A DNA stretch of 42,855 nucleotides from Flavobacteriales bacterium (GTDB taxonomy: Bacteria > Bacteroidota > Bacteroidia > Flavobacteriales_D > Sanyastnellaceae): the NCBI GenBank assembly GCA_019694805.1, contig JAIBBG010000026.1, positions 1-42,855 on the forward strand. Direction: 5' to 3'. Under the pieces are notes generated by a model that saw only the letters and a list, made by a program, of their open reading frames with translations, was not told the DNA's origin and did no database searches. The translations under genes and the position numbers were made by a program. Every line of letters begins with the position of its first letter. Position 1 is the first letter of the stretch. Below, one piece after another: positions 8,012 to 16,462 of the stretch.

Positions 8012-9229
8012 ATGAATATTCATGAATATCAGGGCAAATCAATTCTTGCCAAATATGGAGTCGCAGTACAAAGAGGTTATGTAGCCCATTCTCCGGGTGA
8101 AGCCCTCGAAGCTGCTAAAAAACTCAAAGCAGAAACCGGAACCGGTTGGTTCGTGGTGAAAGCGCAGATCCACGCTGGTGGTCGTGGTAAAGGAACCATC
8201 ACAGAGACCGGTTCCCGTGGTGTTGTTCTGGCCAAAAGTCTGGATGAAGTGCCTCAAAAAGCTGAAGCCATTCTCGGTGGCCACCTCGTTACACTGCAAA
8301 CGAAAGCTGAAGGCAAAAAAGTAAATAAAGTGTACATCGCAGAAGATGTTTACGCTCCGGGTGCCAGTGAACCCAAAGAATTTTACATGTCGATACTCCT
8401 CGATCGATCTATCGGCAAAAACGTTATCGTGTACTCACCGGAAGGTGGTATGAATATCGAAGATGTGGCGCACAACACGCCTGAAAAAATCTTCAAAGAA
8501 GTGATTGATCCTCTCACTGGCGTCAATGACTTCCAGTGTCGCAGAATTGCATTCAACTTTGGCTTGAGCGGCACTGCCATGAAAGAAATGGGTGTATTCG
8601 TAAAGCGTCTTTACAACGCCTACGTTGGTTGCGATGCTGCTCTTTTCGAAATCAATCCTGTCCTGAAAACATCTGATGACCGTGTGATTGCCGTTGATGC
8701 CAAAGTCACATTGGACAACAATGGTCTCTTCCGCCATAAAGATTACGCTGAAATGCGCGACACTTCAGAGGAAGATCCAATTGAAGTTGAAGCGAGCAAT
8801 GCTGACCTGAACTATGTAAAACTTGACGGTAACGTAGGTTGCATGGTAAATGGTGCCGGTCTTGCTATGGCTACCATGGATATCATCAAACTGAGTGGCG
8901 GTGATCCAGCGAACTTCCTCGATGTAGGAGGCACTGCAGATGCAAAACGTGTGGAAACGGCATTCCGCATCATCCTTCGCGACACTGCCGTTAAAGCTAT
9001 TTTGGTGAACATCTTTGGTGGAATCGTTCGTTGCGATCGTGTTGCACAAGGTATTGTGGATGCTTACAAAAACATCGGCGATATCAATGTGCCTATCATT
9101 GTTCGCCTCCAAGGTACCAATGCTGTTGAAGCTAAAAAACTGATCGATGAAAGTGGTCTTCAGGTACATTCTGCCATTACGCTGCAAGAAGCTGCTGACG
9201 CAGTAAAATCAGTTCTCGGTAATAAATAA
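8012..9229 (+). CDS. sucC: Succinyl-CoA ligase (ADP-forming) beta subunit
   Basis: The beta subunit of succinyl-CoA synthetase, a citric-acid-cycle enzyme that converts succinyl-CoA plus ADP/GDP and phosphate to succinate, CoA and NTP. The 405-residue protein starts with MNIHEYQGKSIL, the family N-terminus, which sets the ATG at 8012 rather than an upstream in-frame codon. It has the ATP-grasp glycine-rich segment GGRGKG, the Mg-binding INPVL region, and the C-terminal CoA-ligase half with LDVGGTAD and NIFGGIVRCD. The alpha subunit gene sucD is not adjacent. A perfect terminator follows. Confidence 0.97.
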   Translation: MNIHEYQGKSILAKYGVAVQRGYVAHSPGEALEAAKKLKAETGTGWFVVKAQIHAGGRGKGTITETGSRGVVLAKSLDEVPQKAEAILGGHLVTLQTKAEGKKVNKVYIAEDVYAPGASEPKEFYMSILLDRSIGKNVIVYSPEGGMNIEDVAHNTPEKIFKEVIDPLTGVNDFQCRRIAFNFGLSGTAMKEMGVFVKRLYNAYVGCDAALFEINPVLKTSDDRVIAVDAKVTLDNNGLFRHKDYAEMRDTSEEDPIEVEASNADLNYVKLDGNVGCMVNGAGLAMATMDIIKLSGGDPANFLDVGGTADAKRVETAFRIILRDTAVKAILVNIFGGIVRCDRVAQGIVDAYKNIGDINVPIIVRLQGTNAVEAKKLIDESGLQVHSAITLQEAADAVKSVLGNK

Positions 9230-9248
9230 AACCTATTGATTCAGATAC

Positions 9249-9280
9249 ACGGCACACTTAGTTGTGCCGTTTTTTTTTTT
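9249..9280 (+). terminator. Rho-independent terminator of sucC
   Basis: A perfect 8-bp stem ACGGCACA / TGTGCCGT with a 6-nt loop is followed by about ten T residues. The T-run overlaps the stop codon (minus strand, 9279-9281) of the convergent methyltransferase gene. Confidence 0.92.
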
Positions 9281-9920
9281 ACACAACCCGAAGGACCATC
9301 AAACCATCACGAATGGGCATGAGCACGTTCTCAACGCGTTCGTCTTTGTTGACCAACTCATTGAGTGCATGCAGCACTTTTGTTTCGATATCATTCGGAT
9401 GCGGCTCATGCAAAACCTTTCCAGACCATAACACATTGTCAATGAAAATGAATGCCCCAGGCTTCAGTCTCGACATCAGTAAATGATAATATTCGAGATA
9501 ATTTTCTTTGTCAGCGTCCATGAAAACAATATCAAAATCATCCTTCAATGCAGGGATGATATCCTTTGCCAAACCAAAATGACGTTCAATCTTTTTTCCC
9601 CAAGGAGATAGACCAAAATACTTGTCTTGTATCCATTGCAGTTCATCATTCACATCGATGGTAACCAAAATACCATCCTCAGTGAGTCCTTCCGCAAGAC
9701 ACAACGCACTGTAGCCGGTGTAAGTACCGATTTCGAGAATACGATTGGGCCGAATCATTTTCGACATCATGCTGAGCACGCGTCCTTGAAGATGCCCACT
9801 GAGCATCCGGGGATTGATGATCTTTTGCCATGTTTCGTGGTTGAGTTTGGATAAAATCTCCGACTCTGCGCGGGTGTGCGATTCAACGTATGCTTCGATT
9901 TCTTCGGGGAGGAAATTCAT
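9279..9920 (-). CDS. SAM-dependent O-methyltransferase
   Basis: A 213-residue class I methyltransferase of the catechol/caffeoyl-CoA O-methyltransferase family. Motif I is LEIGTYTGYSALCLA (about 62-76), the acidic ribose-binding position follows in TIDVND, and the metal-ligand region VFMDADKENY and IDNVLWSG are present. Members use Mg2+ and methylate small hydroxylated aromatic molecules; the substrate here is unknown. The gene is alone on its strand, converging on sucC, with a TAATTTTC box 4 nt before the ATG that could be a promoter -7 element. Confidence 0.92.
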   Translation of the reverse strand: MNFLPEEIEAYVESHTRAESEILSKLNHETWQKIINPRMLSGHLQGRVLSMMSKMIRPNRILEIGTYTGYSALCLAEGLTEDGILVTIDVNDELQWIQDKYFGLSPWGKKIERHFGLAKDIIPALKDDFDIVFMDADKENYLEYYHLLMSRLKPGAFIFIDNVLWSGKVLHEPHPNDIETKVLHALNELVNKDERVENVLMPIRDGLMVLRVV

Positions 9921-10050
9921 GGGTGAAAATTAGAACGAAAAGCTGGATACCTCTATTTCGTGATGTAATGGAGACAACATTCTCCTGCAACATCAATAAC
10001 TGCATAAAGTCCTACCGTTCATCTGACGATCTCCTTCATAACTTCGCAGC

Positions 10051-11346
10051 ATGAAATTCGAAGACTATTCGGACCAATTGCGTGACTGGCTGATGAATCA
10101 CGGTGTCTTTGGCGACAAGTTGTACGCCATTCACCTCATGACAGGATTGGCATTGCTGGGAGCCTTGTGTTTTCTGACCTGGTTTCTCACACGATTAATC
10201 ATCATCACTTTCGTTAAACGTGCAGTTACCAAGACCAAAACCGATTGGGATGATCAATTGTTCGAATACAAAGTTTTCAGAACACTGGCTTTAATTCTGA
10301 TAGCCATCATTCTGGTTGCTGCTATGCCAGTTGTTTTTCGCGATTTTCCAATCACTGGGAAATTCGCCTTGATTTTCGCCAAAATCTATGTGGTGCTTTC
10401 GATCATGTTCTCGGTGAATGCGATCTTGAATGCCATTGTAGGTATTCTGGAAAAAACAGACCGATACAAAGACAAACCTGTACGCAGCTATAAACAGGTA
10501 ACCAAGATTGTTTTTTACATCATCGGATTTGTGATGATACTGGCTATTGTTCTCAATCAATCGCCACTCTACATCTTCACCGGATTCGGAGCCGTAACTG
10601 CCATTCTGCTGTTGATCTTCCGCGATCCCATTCTCGGTTTCGTGGCATCAGTGCAAATGAGCGCTGTAGATCTCATCCGCATTGGCGACTGGATCACTGT
10701 TGAAAAATATGGCGCCGATGGTGAAGTGATGGAGATCAATCTTACAACCATCAAAGTGCGCAACTGGGACATGACGGTTACGATTGTTCCAAGTTATGCG
10801 ATTGTCAGTGAGTCGTTCAAAAACTGGCGAGGAATGGAAGAAAGTGAAGGTCGACGCATTAAACGACACATCAACATCAAAATTTCCAGCATTCGTTTTT
10901 GTGATGAAAATCTTTATCAAAGATTGCTCAAAATAGAACGCATCAAAGATGTGTTGCAGGAAAGACAAAACTCCATTGAATTGTACAACGCAGAAAATAG
11001 CGTAGACAAATCAGTGATCATCAATGGAAGACAAATGACCAATATTGGAATCTTTCGTTTGTATGCAGAAAAATTTTTAGAGGGAAATCCACTCATCAAT
11101 AAAGACATGACCTTCATGGTGCGTCAATTGCAACCCAATGAAAACGGTCTGCCTATTGAAGTTTATGCATTTTCCATCGAAAAAGAACTGGAAAAATTTG
11201 AAGGCGTTGCTGCGGATATATTTGACCACCTCCTCGCTGCTGTACCATATTTCGATCTGGAAATTTTCCAAAGTCCAAGCGGAAGTGATATGCGTGCAGG
11301 ATTGAAAAAAGAAGACTCATCATCACCATGGCACGAAAGTCTTTAG
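10051..11346 (+). CDS. MscS-family mechanosensitive ion channel (YbdG-like)
   Basis: A 431-residue inner-membrane channel. Four to five transmembrane helices occupy about 25-190. The pore-lining MscS signature follows (GFGAVTAILLLIFRDPILGF), then the beta domain with RIGDWITVEKYGADGEV and KVRNWDMTVTIVPSYAIV, and a cytoplasmic C-terminal domain. The GDWI/VPSYAI wording and length resemble the miniconductance YbdG branch. It protects against hypo-osmotic shock by releasing solutes. It is the first gene of a four-gene plus-strand operon and overlaps the next by 19 nt. A TAACTTCG box ends 4 nt before the ATG. Confidence 0.93.
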   Translation: MKFEDYSDQLRDWLMNHGVFGDKLYAIHLMTGLALLGALCFLTWFLTRLIIITFVKRAVTKTKTDWDDQLFEYKVFRTLALILIAIILVAAMPVVFRDFPITGKFALIFAKIYVVLSIMFSVNAILNAIVGILEKTDRYKDKPVRSYKQVTKIVFYIIGFVMILAIVLNQSPLYIFTGFGAVTAILLLIFRDPILGFVASVQMSAVDLIRIGDWITVEKYGADGEVMEINLTTIKVRNWDMTVTIVPSYAIVSESFKNWRGMEESEGRRIKRHINIKISSIRFCDENLYQRLLKIERIKDVLQERQNSIELYNAENSVDKSVIINGRQMTNIGIFRLYAEKFLEGNPLINKDMTFMVRQLQPNENGLPIEVYAFSIEKELEKFEGVAADIFDHLLAAVPYFDLEIFQSPSGSDMRAGLKKEDSSSPWHESL

Positions 11347-11942
11347 TCCTGCAACTCGCACTGGCCACCATCACCGGCATGCCGATGGTGGCTTTGATCA
11401 TCGATCACTTTTCGGAAACAGTGAGTCTGGCGGATATGCTTTACGGCAAAACGACTATTCTACGGCAAATAGCCGTGGGTGTAGTATCCGGTGCCATCAT
11501 TGCGTTGATTGCTCGCTTATTGATCGGTTCACCATTGCTTCGCAACATCAATGTTCAATACGCCAACATGTTTGGACGATTCAAACTCGGTTGGAGTGAG
11601 ATCATTTTCATTTCACTCTGCGCAGGTGTTGGAGAAGAGATTTTATTTCGTGGCGCCATACAGCCGTTGTTTGGCATCATCATAACCGCTTTTGTGTTTG
11701 TAGGTATTCATGGCTACATCAGTCCATTCAACTGGAGGTTGAGCATATATGGTCTATACATGACAGCGGCCATTTGTGCCATTGGATACTTCGCAGAAAC
11801 CGAAGGATTGGTAAGCGCTATCCTTGCTCATACAGTCATAGATATTTATCTATTGCATTATATGCAGAAAATGGCAGGAGCCATTCCGATCACAGAAAAC
11901 CCTCACCTCAAAGATTTTCCGGAAGATGAGTCAGAAGAATAA
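11328..11942 (+). CDS. CPBP-family intramembrane metalloprotease
   Basis: A 204-residue integral membrane protein of the CPBP (CAAX protease and bacteriocin-processing) family. It carries the diagnostic E-E-x-x-x-R motif (E103, E104, R108 in GEEILFRG), a second conserved His128 in the FVGIHGY helix, and the final HTVID segment with His168 and Asp172. These residues form the catalytic site in Rce1-like proteases. Substrate is unknown. The start overlaps the channel gene by 19 nt and the end overlaps the SUI1 gene by 17 nt, so the three are surely co-transcribed. Confidence 0.88.
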   Translation: MARKSLVLQLALATITGMPMVALIIDHFSETVSLADMLYGKTTILRQIAVGVVSGAIIALIARLLIGSPLLRNINVQYANMFGRFKLGWSEIIFISLCAGVGEEILFRGAIQPLFGIIITAFVFVGIHGYISPFNWRLSIYGLYMTAAICAIGYFAETEGLVSAILAHTVIDIYLLHYMQKMAGAIPITENPHLKDFPEDESEE

Positions 11943-12267
11943 AAACATCCAGGGAATTGTATACAGTACAAACCCCGACTTTAGACCAGAGACAGAAGAT
12001 GATTCCATCTCTACTTTGCCTCCATCACAGCAGGATCTTCGCATTTGGTTGGAAAAAAATCACCGTGGCGGTAAAACTGCAACAGTTATCAAAGGATTTA
12101 TTGGTCAAGATGAAGACCTCGAAAAACTCGGCAAAACATTGAAACAAAAATGCGGAACGGGTGGCAGTGTGAAAGATGGAGAAATCATCATTCAAGGAGA
12201 TCATCGCGATAAAATTTACGATATGCTGATCAAGGAAGGATATAAATGTAAAAAGGCAGGATCATAA
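11926..12267 (+). CDS. SUI1/eIF1-like translation factor (YciH family)
   Basis: A 113-residue protein with a short variable N-terminus and a C-terminal SUI1 domain (about 40-113). The core signature is present: NHRGGKTATVIKGF, then CGTGGSVKDGEIIIQGDHRDKI. It resembles bacterial YciH, related to archaeal aIF1 and eukaryotic eIF1, which monitors start-codon selection. Its role in bacteria is not settled. It overlaps the protease gene by 17 nt and ends one base before the rRNA methyltransferase gene. Confidence 0.95.
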   Translation: MSQKNKNIQGIVYSTNPDFRPETEDDSISTLPPSQQDLRIWLEKNHRGGKTATVIKGFIGQDEDLEKLGKTLKQKCGTGGSVKDGEIIIQGDHRDKIYDMLIKEGYKCKKAGS

Positions 12268-12268
12268 C

Positions 12269-13429
12269 ATGAGCCTTTTTCAAATCAACATCAAAACACT
12301 TCAGAACCTTGAACCGGTGCTGGAAGCTGAATTGCGCGAATTCGGAGCTGCCGACATTGTTCCTGGTCGTCGTATCGTTTCATGTACAGTAGATCAAAAG
12401 CTATTGTACAAACTCAATCTTCATCTGCGAACCGCATTGCGCATCCTAGTACCCGTTGCAGAATTTCCGATCCGGGAAGCAGATGATATTTATAAGCAGG
12501 CATTGCGCATTGACTGGACCAAATACCTGAATCTCGAACAGACTTTCGCCATAGATCCCAATGTCAATGCACTTTTCATCAAACACTCCAATTACGCATC
12601 GCTTAGATTGAAAGACGCCATTGCAGATTCATTCAATCAAAAATTTGGTAAGCGTCCTGATGTTCATCCAGAAAACCCGGATGTATTATTCAACCTTCAT
12701 GTCGACAATCATCGTGTAACGATATCACTGGATAGCAGTGGAGAATCGCTCAACAGACGAGGATATCGAGAACGTGGAGCTAAAGCACCATTGAATGAAG
12801 TGCTTGCAGCAGGTATGATTCTCCTCACCGGATGGCGTGGTGAGACAGATTTCTACGATCCTATGTGTGGTAGCGGAACCTTGCCCATTGAAGCTTCTAT
12901 GATCGCTCAAAACTTACCTGCGCAATTCCTGAGATCCAAATTTGGTTTCATGCGTTGGAAGGATTTCGATGCGCAATTGTGGAAGGTAGTGAAACAAGAA
13001 GCGAGTGCAGGCATGCGCAAGCAGCCATGTAGAATCATCGCAACGGACGCTGATCCACGCCAACTTCGTAGTGCAAAAATCAATATTGAACTCGCAGGAT
13101 TTGAAGATGACATCGAAATAGCACTTCGCGATTTTACCGAAACATCGCCCATTTCAGAACAAGGTATTTTGATCATCAATCCACCGTATGGTGAACGCAT
13201 CGAAGAAGAAAATCTATTACAACTCTATAAAAATATGGGTGATCATTTGAAGAAAGCGTGGTCCGGACATCAGGCGTGGATCATTTCGTCCAATCGCGAA
13301 GCCATGAACAGAATTGGATTGAAACCATCTAAAAAGATTCCACTCATCAATGGCACCTACGAATGTCGCTTTCAACAATATCAGTTATTTCGTGGAAGCA
13401 GAAAAGACCATGTTGTGAGTCAACTCTAA
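12269..13429 (+). CDS. rlmL: THUMP-domain 23S rRNA guanine-N2 methyltransferase (RlmL type)
   Basis: A 386-residue RNA methyltransferase. The N-terminal half (about 40-155) is a THUMP RNA-binding domain. The C-terminal half is a Rossmann methyltransferase with SAM motif DPMCGSGTLPIEA (197-209), the acidic ATDADP (258-263) and the catalytic NPPYGER (304-310). It matches the single-domain RlmL/YcbY family that makes m2G2445 in 23S rRNA; the E. coli protein is longer because it is fused to RlmK. It is the last gene of the MscS operon. Its stop codon directly abuts the stop of the convergent gene with no base between. Confidence 0.92.
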   Translation: MSLFQINIKTLQNLEPVLEAELREFGAADIVPGRRIVSCTVDQKLLYKLNLHLRTALRILVPVAEFPIREADDIYKQALRIDWTKYLNLEQTFAIDPNVNALFIKHSNYASLRLKDAIADSFNQKFGKRPDVHPENPDVLFNLHVDNHRVTISLDSSGESLNRRGYRERGAKAPLNEVLAAGMILLTGWRGETDFYDPMCGSGTLPIEASMIAQNLPAQFLRSKFGFMRWKDFDAQLWKVVKQEASAGMRKQPCRIIATDADPRQLRSAKINIELAGFEDDIEIALRDFTETSPISEQGILIINPPYGERIEEENLLQLYKNMGDHLKKAWSGHQAWIISSNREAMNRIGLKPSKKIPLINGTYECRFQQYQLFRGSRKDHVVSQL

Positions 13430-14359
13430 TCAATCCTTCTTCAGTGCGGATGCTGTGAAAGTAAACCTGACAGGCTCAATCTGATAACCTCTTTTGCGCA
13501 ACAATGCAATCATACCTGATTCACCAGGAAGATGCATGGCACCGACAGCACAAAAAACACGCTCCTTTTCGATGAGTGGCAATAGATTTTGAATGAATCG
13601 CTCATTGCGTTGATCCAATAACGCTTCAGAAAACTGCGCAGGCATCGATGTATCAAATTGAGTCATCATCTGAGACAATGAGTCCAGATTTTGTTGCAGG
13701 TAAAACTCTTGCAGCTTTTTCATTTCTCCTTCCAGATCCTGCAACGCAGCCGGCAGTTCTTTTTGACGTTCTGGATCTTGTGCGTCCACAAACTCCAACA
13801 ACATCACCGCTTGTTCTTCAATAGAAATGGATTCGATGGATTTCGCCTGTTCTACTGTCGATTCCAGACCAACCACCTTCATCTTGTTGTTGTGTGCTAC
13901 GGTTTGAAGACGGATGTCCATGACCTGATCATACGGACCTTCTCCGGAAGGAGCTTCCATGATGCTTGCCATGATGTAAAATGGTTTCATCCGACTCACC
14001 ACCATCAAACTCTGTTGATCGAGATGAGCAAACAAGTAATTCTTGATACGCTCGAACTCTTCCGGTTTGTAGAGCTCCGCAAGGGTTTTCTCCTTCATCA
14101 ACGCGTGTTCGAAAGAAGCCATCATTTCAGCAGGATCGGTAGAATTGACTTCACCTGCGAGGACATGACACGACAAAAAAGCTTCCCACCATGCATCACT
14201 GAATGTGTTCAACAATGAATCATTGGAATGTATCGAACCAAACAAATAAGATGTATTGGATGTACTTGGAGATGTGATCTTCCACAACAAACTGTTTTCC
14301 TGAGATCGCGCAAAAACAGGTAGAAGTAAAAACGCCAAGAGGGTTATTATCGCATGCAT
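13430..14359 (-). CDS. TraB/GumN-family protein
   Basis: A 309-residue exported protein of the TraB/GumN family (related to EreA/ChaN-like Tiki proteases). From the ATG at 14359 it begins with a signal peptide (HAIITLLAFLLLPVFA) with cleavage near ARSQ. The family GxxH motif appears as FGSIH (41-44 = GSIH), and the conserved C-terminal block is VGAMHLPGESGMIALLRKRGY. A TTG 33 nt upstream would spoil the signal peptide. Members are thought to be metal-dependent, possibly proteolytic; the role is not established. It sits 41 nt after the di-haem protein gene on the same strand and may be co-transcribed with it. Confidence 0.87.
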   Translation of the reverse strand: MHAIITLLAFLLLPVFARSQENSLLWKITSPSTSNTSYLFGSIHSNDSLLNTFSDAWWEAFLSCHVLAGEVNSTDPAEMMASFEHALMKEKTLAELYKPEEFERIKNYLFAHLDQQSLMVVSRMKPFYIMASIMEAPSGEGPYDQVMDIRLQTVAHNNKMKVVGLESTVEQAKSIESISIEEQAVMLLEFVDAQDPERQKELPAALQDLEGEMKKLQEFYLQQNLDSLSQMMTQFDTSMPAQFSEALLDQRNERFIQNLLPLIEKERVFCAVGAMHLPGESGMIALLRKRGYQIEPVRFTFTASALKKD

Positions 14360-14400
14360 AGGTCTTTTCAAAGTTGAGATGTGTTGTGCCAAGCTTGCAT

Positions 14401-15804
14401 TTAGAGACTTTCCAAGAAAGTGATCAATGCATCGCGATCGGTTTGTGGCAGTTGTTTGAAATATTCAATGATCCAATTTGCTTCACCTCCATGCCAGAGG
14501 ATAGCTTCCTCCAAAGTAGCAGCACGACCATCGTGCAGGTATCTCGCATTTGGATTTACAATCTTTGTCAGTCCGATTCCCCAAAGAGGAGAAGTTCGCC
14601 ATTCGTTGGTGCTGGCGTGAAAGTCAGGCCGACCATCAGCGAGCACTTCACCCATGTCGTGAATGAGCATATCCGTATAGGGATGAATTTCTATGCCATT
14701 CAGTGAAGCAACGCTACTGCCCGCAGTAACGAATGTTTCATGATGACATGATTGACAATTGAGATCATGAAACACTTGTTTGCCTCTGAGTACAGTTGGA
14801 TCATCCTGATTGCGCCAATTGGGTACAGCAAGTGTTCTCACATAAGTGGCCAATTTCAAAATGGTTTGTTCATCGACATCAGTGGATGATGAAGAACCCG
14901 AACAATTCGATTGACCATCGCAATTTTCCACCGGAAAATATCCGGCAGAAGTAATGCCCATGTCTTCATTGAAAGCTCCGGCAACCTGATGTTCAATTGA
15001 TGGTGCAGATGATTTCCAACCAAATCTTCCTAATTCCTCCTGCTGCGTTTTGACATTCCAAACATAATTGGGTCTACCACTGATGTAATTGCCATCAGCA
15101 TCTGTTTCATCTGCTAGTGCAAGAATATCAGCTTCAGGTATGGCTTCCAGCAATCCCAATCCATAGATGGGTGAAGCATTGCGCATCGTAAAAAGAATAT
15201 TGGATGGAAGTGAAGTATAATTATTGATTAAGGTGTGAGAAGGATTGTGTAGTATCAGGGTTGATCCATCGGCGTAGGTCACATTCACATTGTTGTAACT
15301 GAAAGTATACAGCGCTTCAGGAGCATTCAATCCAGTGGCTCTGGTTTGCAATTGTGTTCCATAACCAGGCACGGCAATCGGCTCGCCATGCGGGCCTTCA
15401 CCTGCAAGGCTAAAACGCATCAGCAATCCGGAATCATAATCCACCTCCGAAAGAGGCGGCTGAGAACGACCATTTCCCGGATGACAACCCACACATGAAT
15501 TCTGAATGAAAAGAGGTCCGAGTCCATGATATATGGCATCAGGATTTTCGGAAAATGTAGCAAGAAATATTTCCTTTCCTGCTTCATGATCAGAAGAAGT
15601 TGAGGCATCAACAACCGGAATCAGCCCAGAGTAAGCAGTTGATGTCTCATCAGCGATGGTCGCAGGACCGGCGATTTTAGGTTGTTCAGGAATAGGGTTA
15701 TTCGGAATATCATCATCTTTTACGACATCATATCTGCACCTTACCAAAAAGAAAAGCAGGAGCAACATTGCTCCTGCCAACTTGATATGGATTCGGTTGT
15801 GCAT
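14401..15804 (-). CDS. Di-haem cytochrome-c thiol-oxidoreductase-like lipoprotein
   Basis: A 467-residue lipoprotein. From the ATG at 15804 the signal sequence ends in F-L-V-R-C with the lipid-anchored Cys at 23. Two CxxCH haem-c sites are visible, CVGCH (104-108) and CQSCH (350-354), within the di-haem oxidoreductase (COG3488-type) fold distantly like MauG and cytochrome c peroxidases. The C-terminal half has LWGIGLT...ARYLHDGRA, the typical family end. The protein should lie in the periplasm, moving electrons or oxidising a substrate. Family members often sit near imelysin/iron-uptake genes, but none is seen here. An upstream ATG at 15840 would add a non-signal extension. Confidence 0.88.
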   Translation of the reverse strand: MHNRIHIKLAGAMLLLLFFLVRCRYDVVKDDDIPNNPIPEQPKIAGPATIADETSTAYSGLIPVVDASTSSDHEAGKEIFLATFSENPDAIYHGLGPLFIQNSCVGCHPGNGRSQPPLSEVDYDSGLLMRFSLAGEGPHGEPIAVPGYGTQLQTRATGLNAPEALYTFSYNNVNVTYADGSTLILHNPSHTLINNYTSLPSNILFTMRNASPIYGLGLLEAIPEADILALADETDADGNYISGRPNYVWNVKTQQEELGRFGWKSSAPSIEHQVAGAFNEDMGITSAGYFPVENCDGQSNCSGSSSSTDVDEQTILKLATYVRTLAVPNWRNQDDPTVLRGKQVFHDLNCQSCHHETFVTAGSSVASLNGIEIHPYTDMLIHDMGEVLADGRPDFHASTNEWRTSPLWGIGLTKIVNPNARYLHDGRAATLEEAILWHGGEANWIIEYFKQLPQTDRDALITFLESL

Positions 15805-15853
15805 CCGGTCTGAAAATTTTCCTTTTGCACAAAGTAACATTAAAATCTTCAGA

Positions 15854-16339
15854 TCAGAAAGCGGCGCATATCACACCACCCATGATCATGAGCGTGAGCG
15901 CCCAATAGCCCGAATGAATCATGATGTATTTCCAGCCTCTTCTTTCGAAAAGTGCATTGATGGCTATCAAAGGCATAGCGAAAAATAGAGCGCTGAGGAA
16001 TCCGTGCAAGGCACCATGTTTAAACGTTCTGAATTTGCCTGCATTGGCCATCAGAAAATTCATCATTTCTGATCCTTCTTTCATGGCGTTTTCATCACCT
16101 TGATACAAAGAACCAATGTGCATTTGGTGAATAACGATAGAGATCATGGATGCCGAAATAAGCAACCCGAAAAAATAGGTCAATCCCAAGATCAAAGCCA
16201 TGTTGCCACCGGCTTGTTCCGGGTCAACTCCAGATGCCTTTTTCCATGGATTGCCAAAAAGCATATTGCTGTACCAGATAAAACCTGTAATCAGTGGAAT
16301 GAGTGCAGTAAGAAACAAGATGTACCAATTGAATGTCAT
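15854..16339 (-). CDS. DUF1761-family membrane protein
   Basis: A 161-residue integral membrane protein with four hydrophobic helices (about 5-24, 48-70, 107-127, 138-158). It opens with the family pattern of a helix followed by GFIWYSNMLFGNPWKK, which places it in DUF1761. Function is unknown. It lies on the minus strand 49 nt upstream of the di-haem lipoprotein start. Confidence 0.8.
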   Translation of the reverse strand: MTFNWYILFLTALIPLITGFIWYSNMLFGNPWKKASGVDPEQAGGNMALILGLTYFFGLLISASMISIVIHQMHIGSLYQGDENAMKEGSEMMNFLMANAGKFRTFKHGALHGFLSALFFAMPLIAINALFERRGWKYIMIHSGYWALTLMIMGGVICAAF

Positions 16340-16462
16340 AGTATGTGGGGTTTTGATTTGGCGACTAACCTAAGACAATTTTTCAATGTTTACACGACGT
16401 GATAATTGATTATAACAACAAAAGACGGCTGAGTATTGAAAGCCCGCATATTGGAAAGGTCT

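Noticed and set aside
13691..14218. A 175-codon plus-strand frame opposite the TraB/GumN gene
   Set aside because: It is rich in Phe, His and Arg as expected for antisense of a real gene, and has no start context or family signature.
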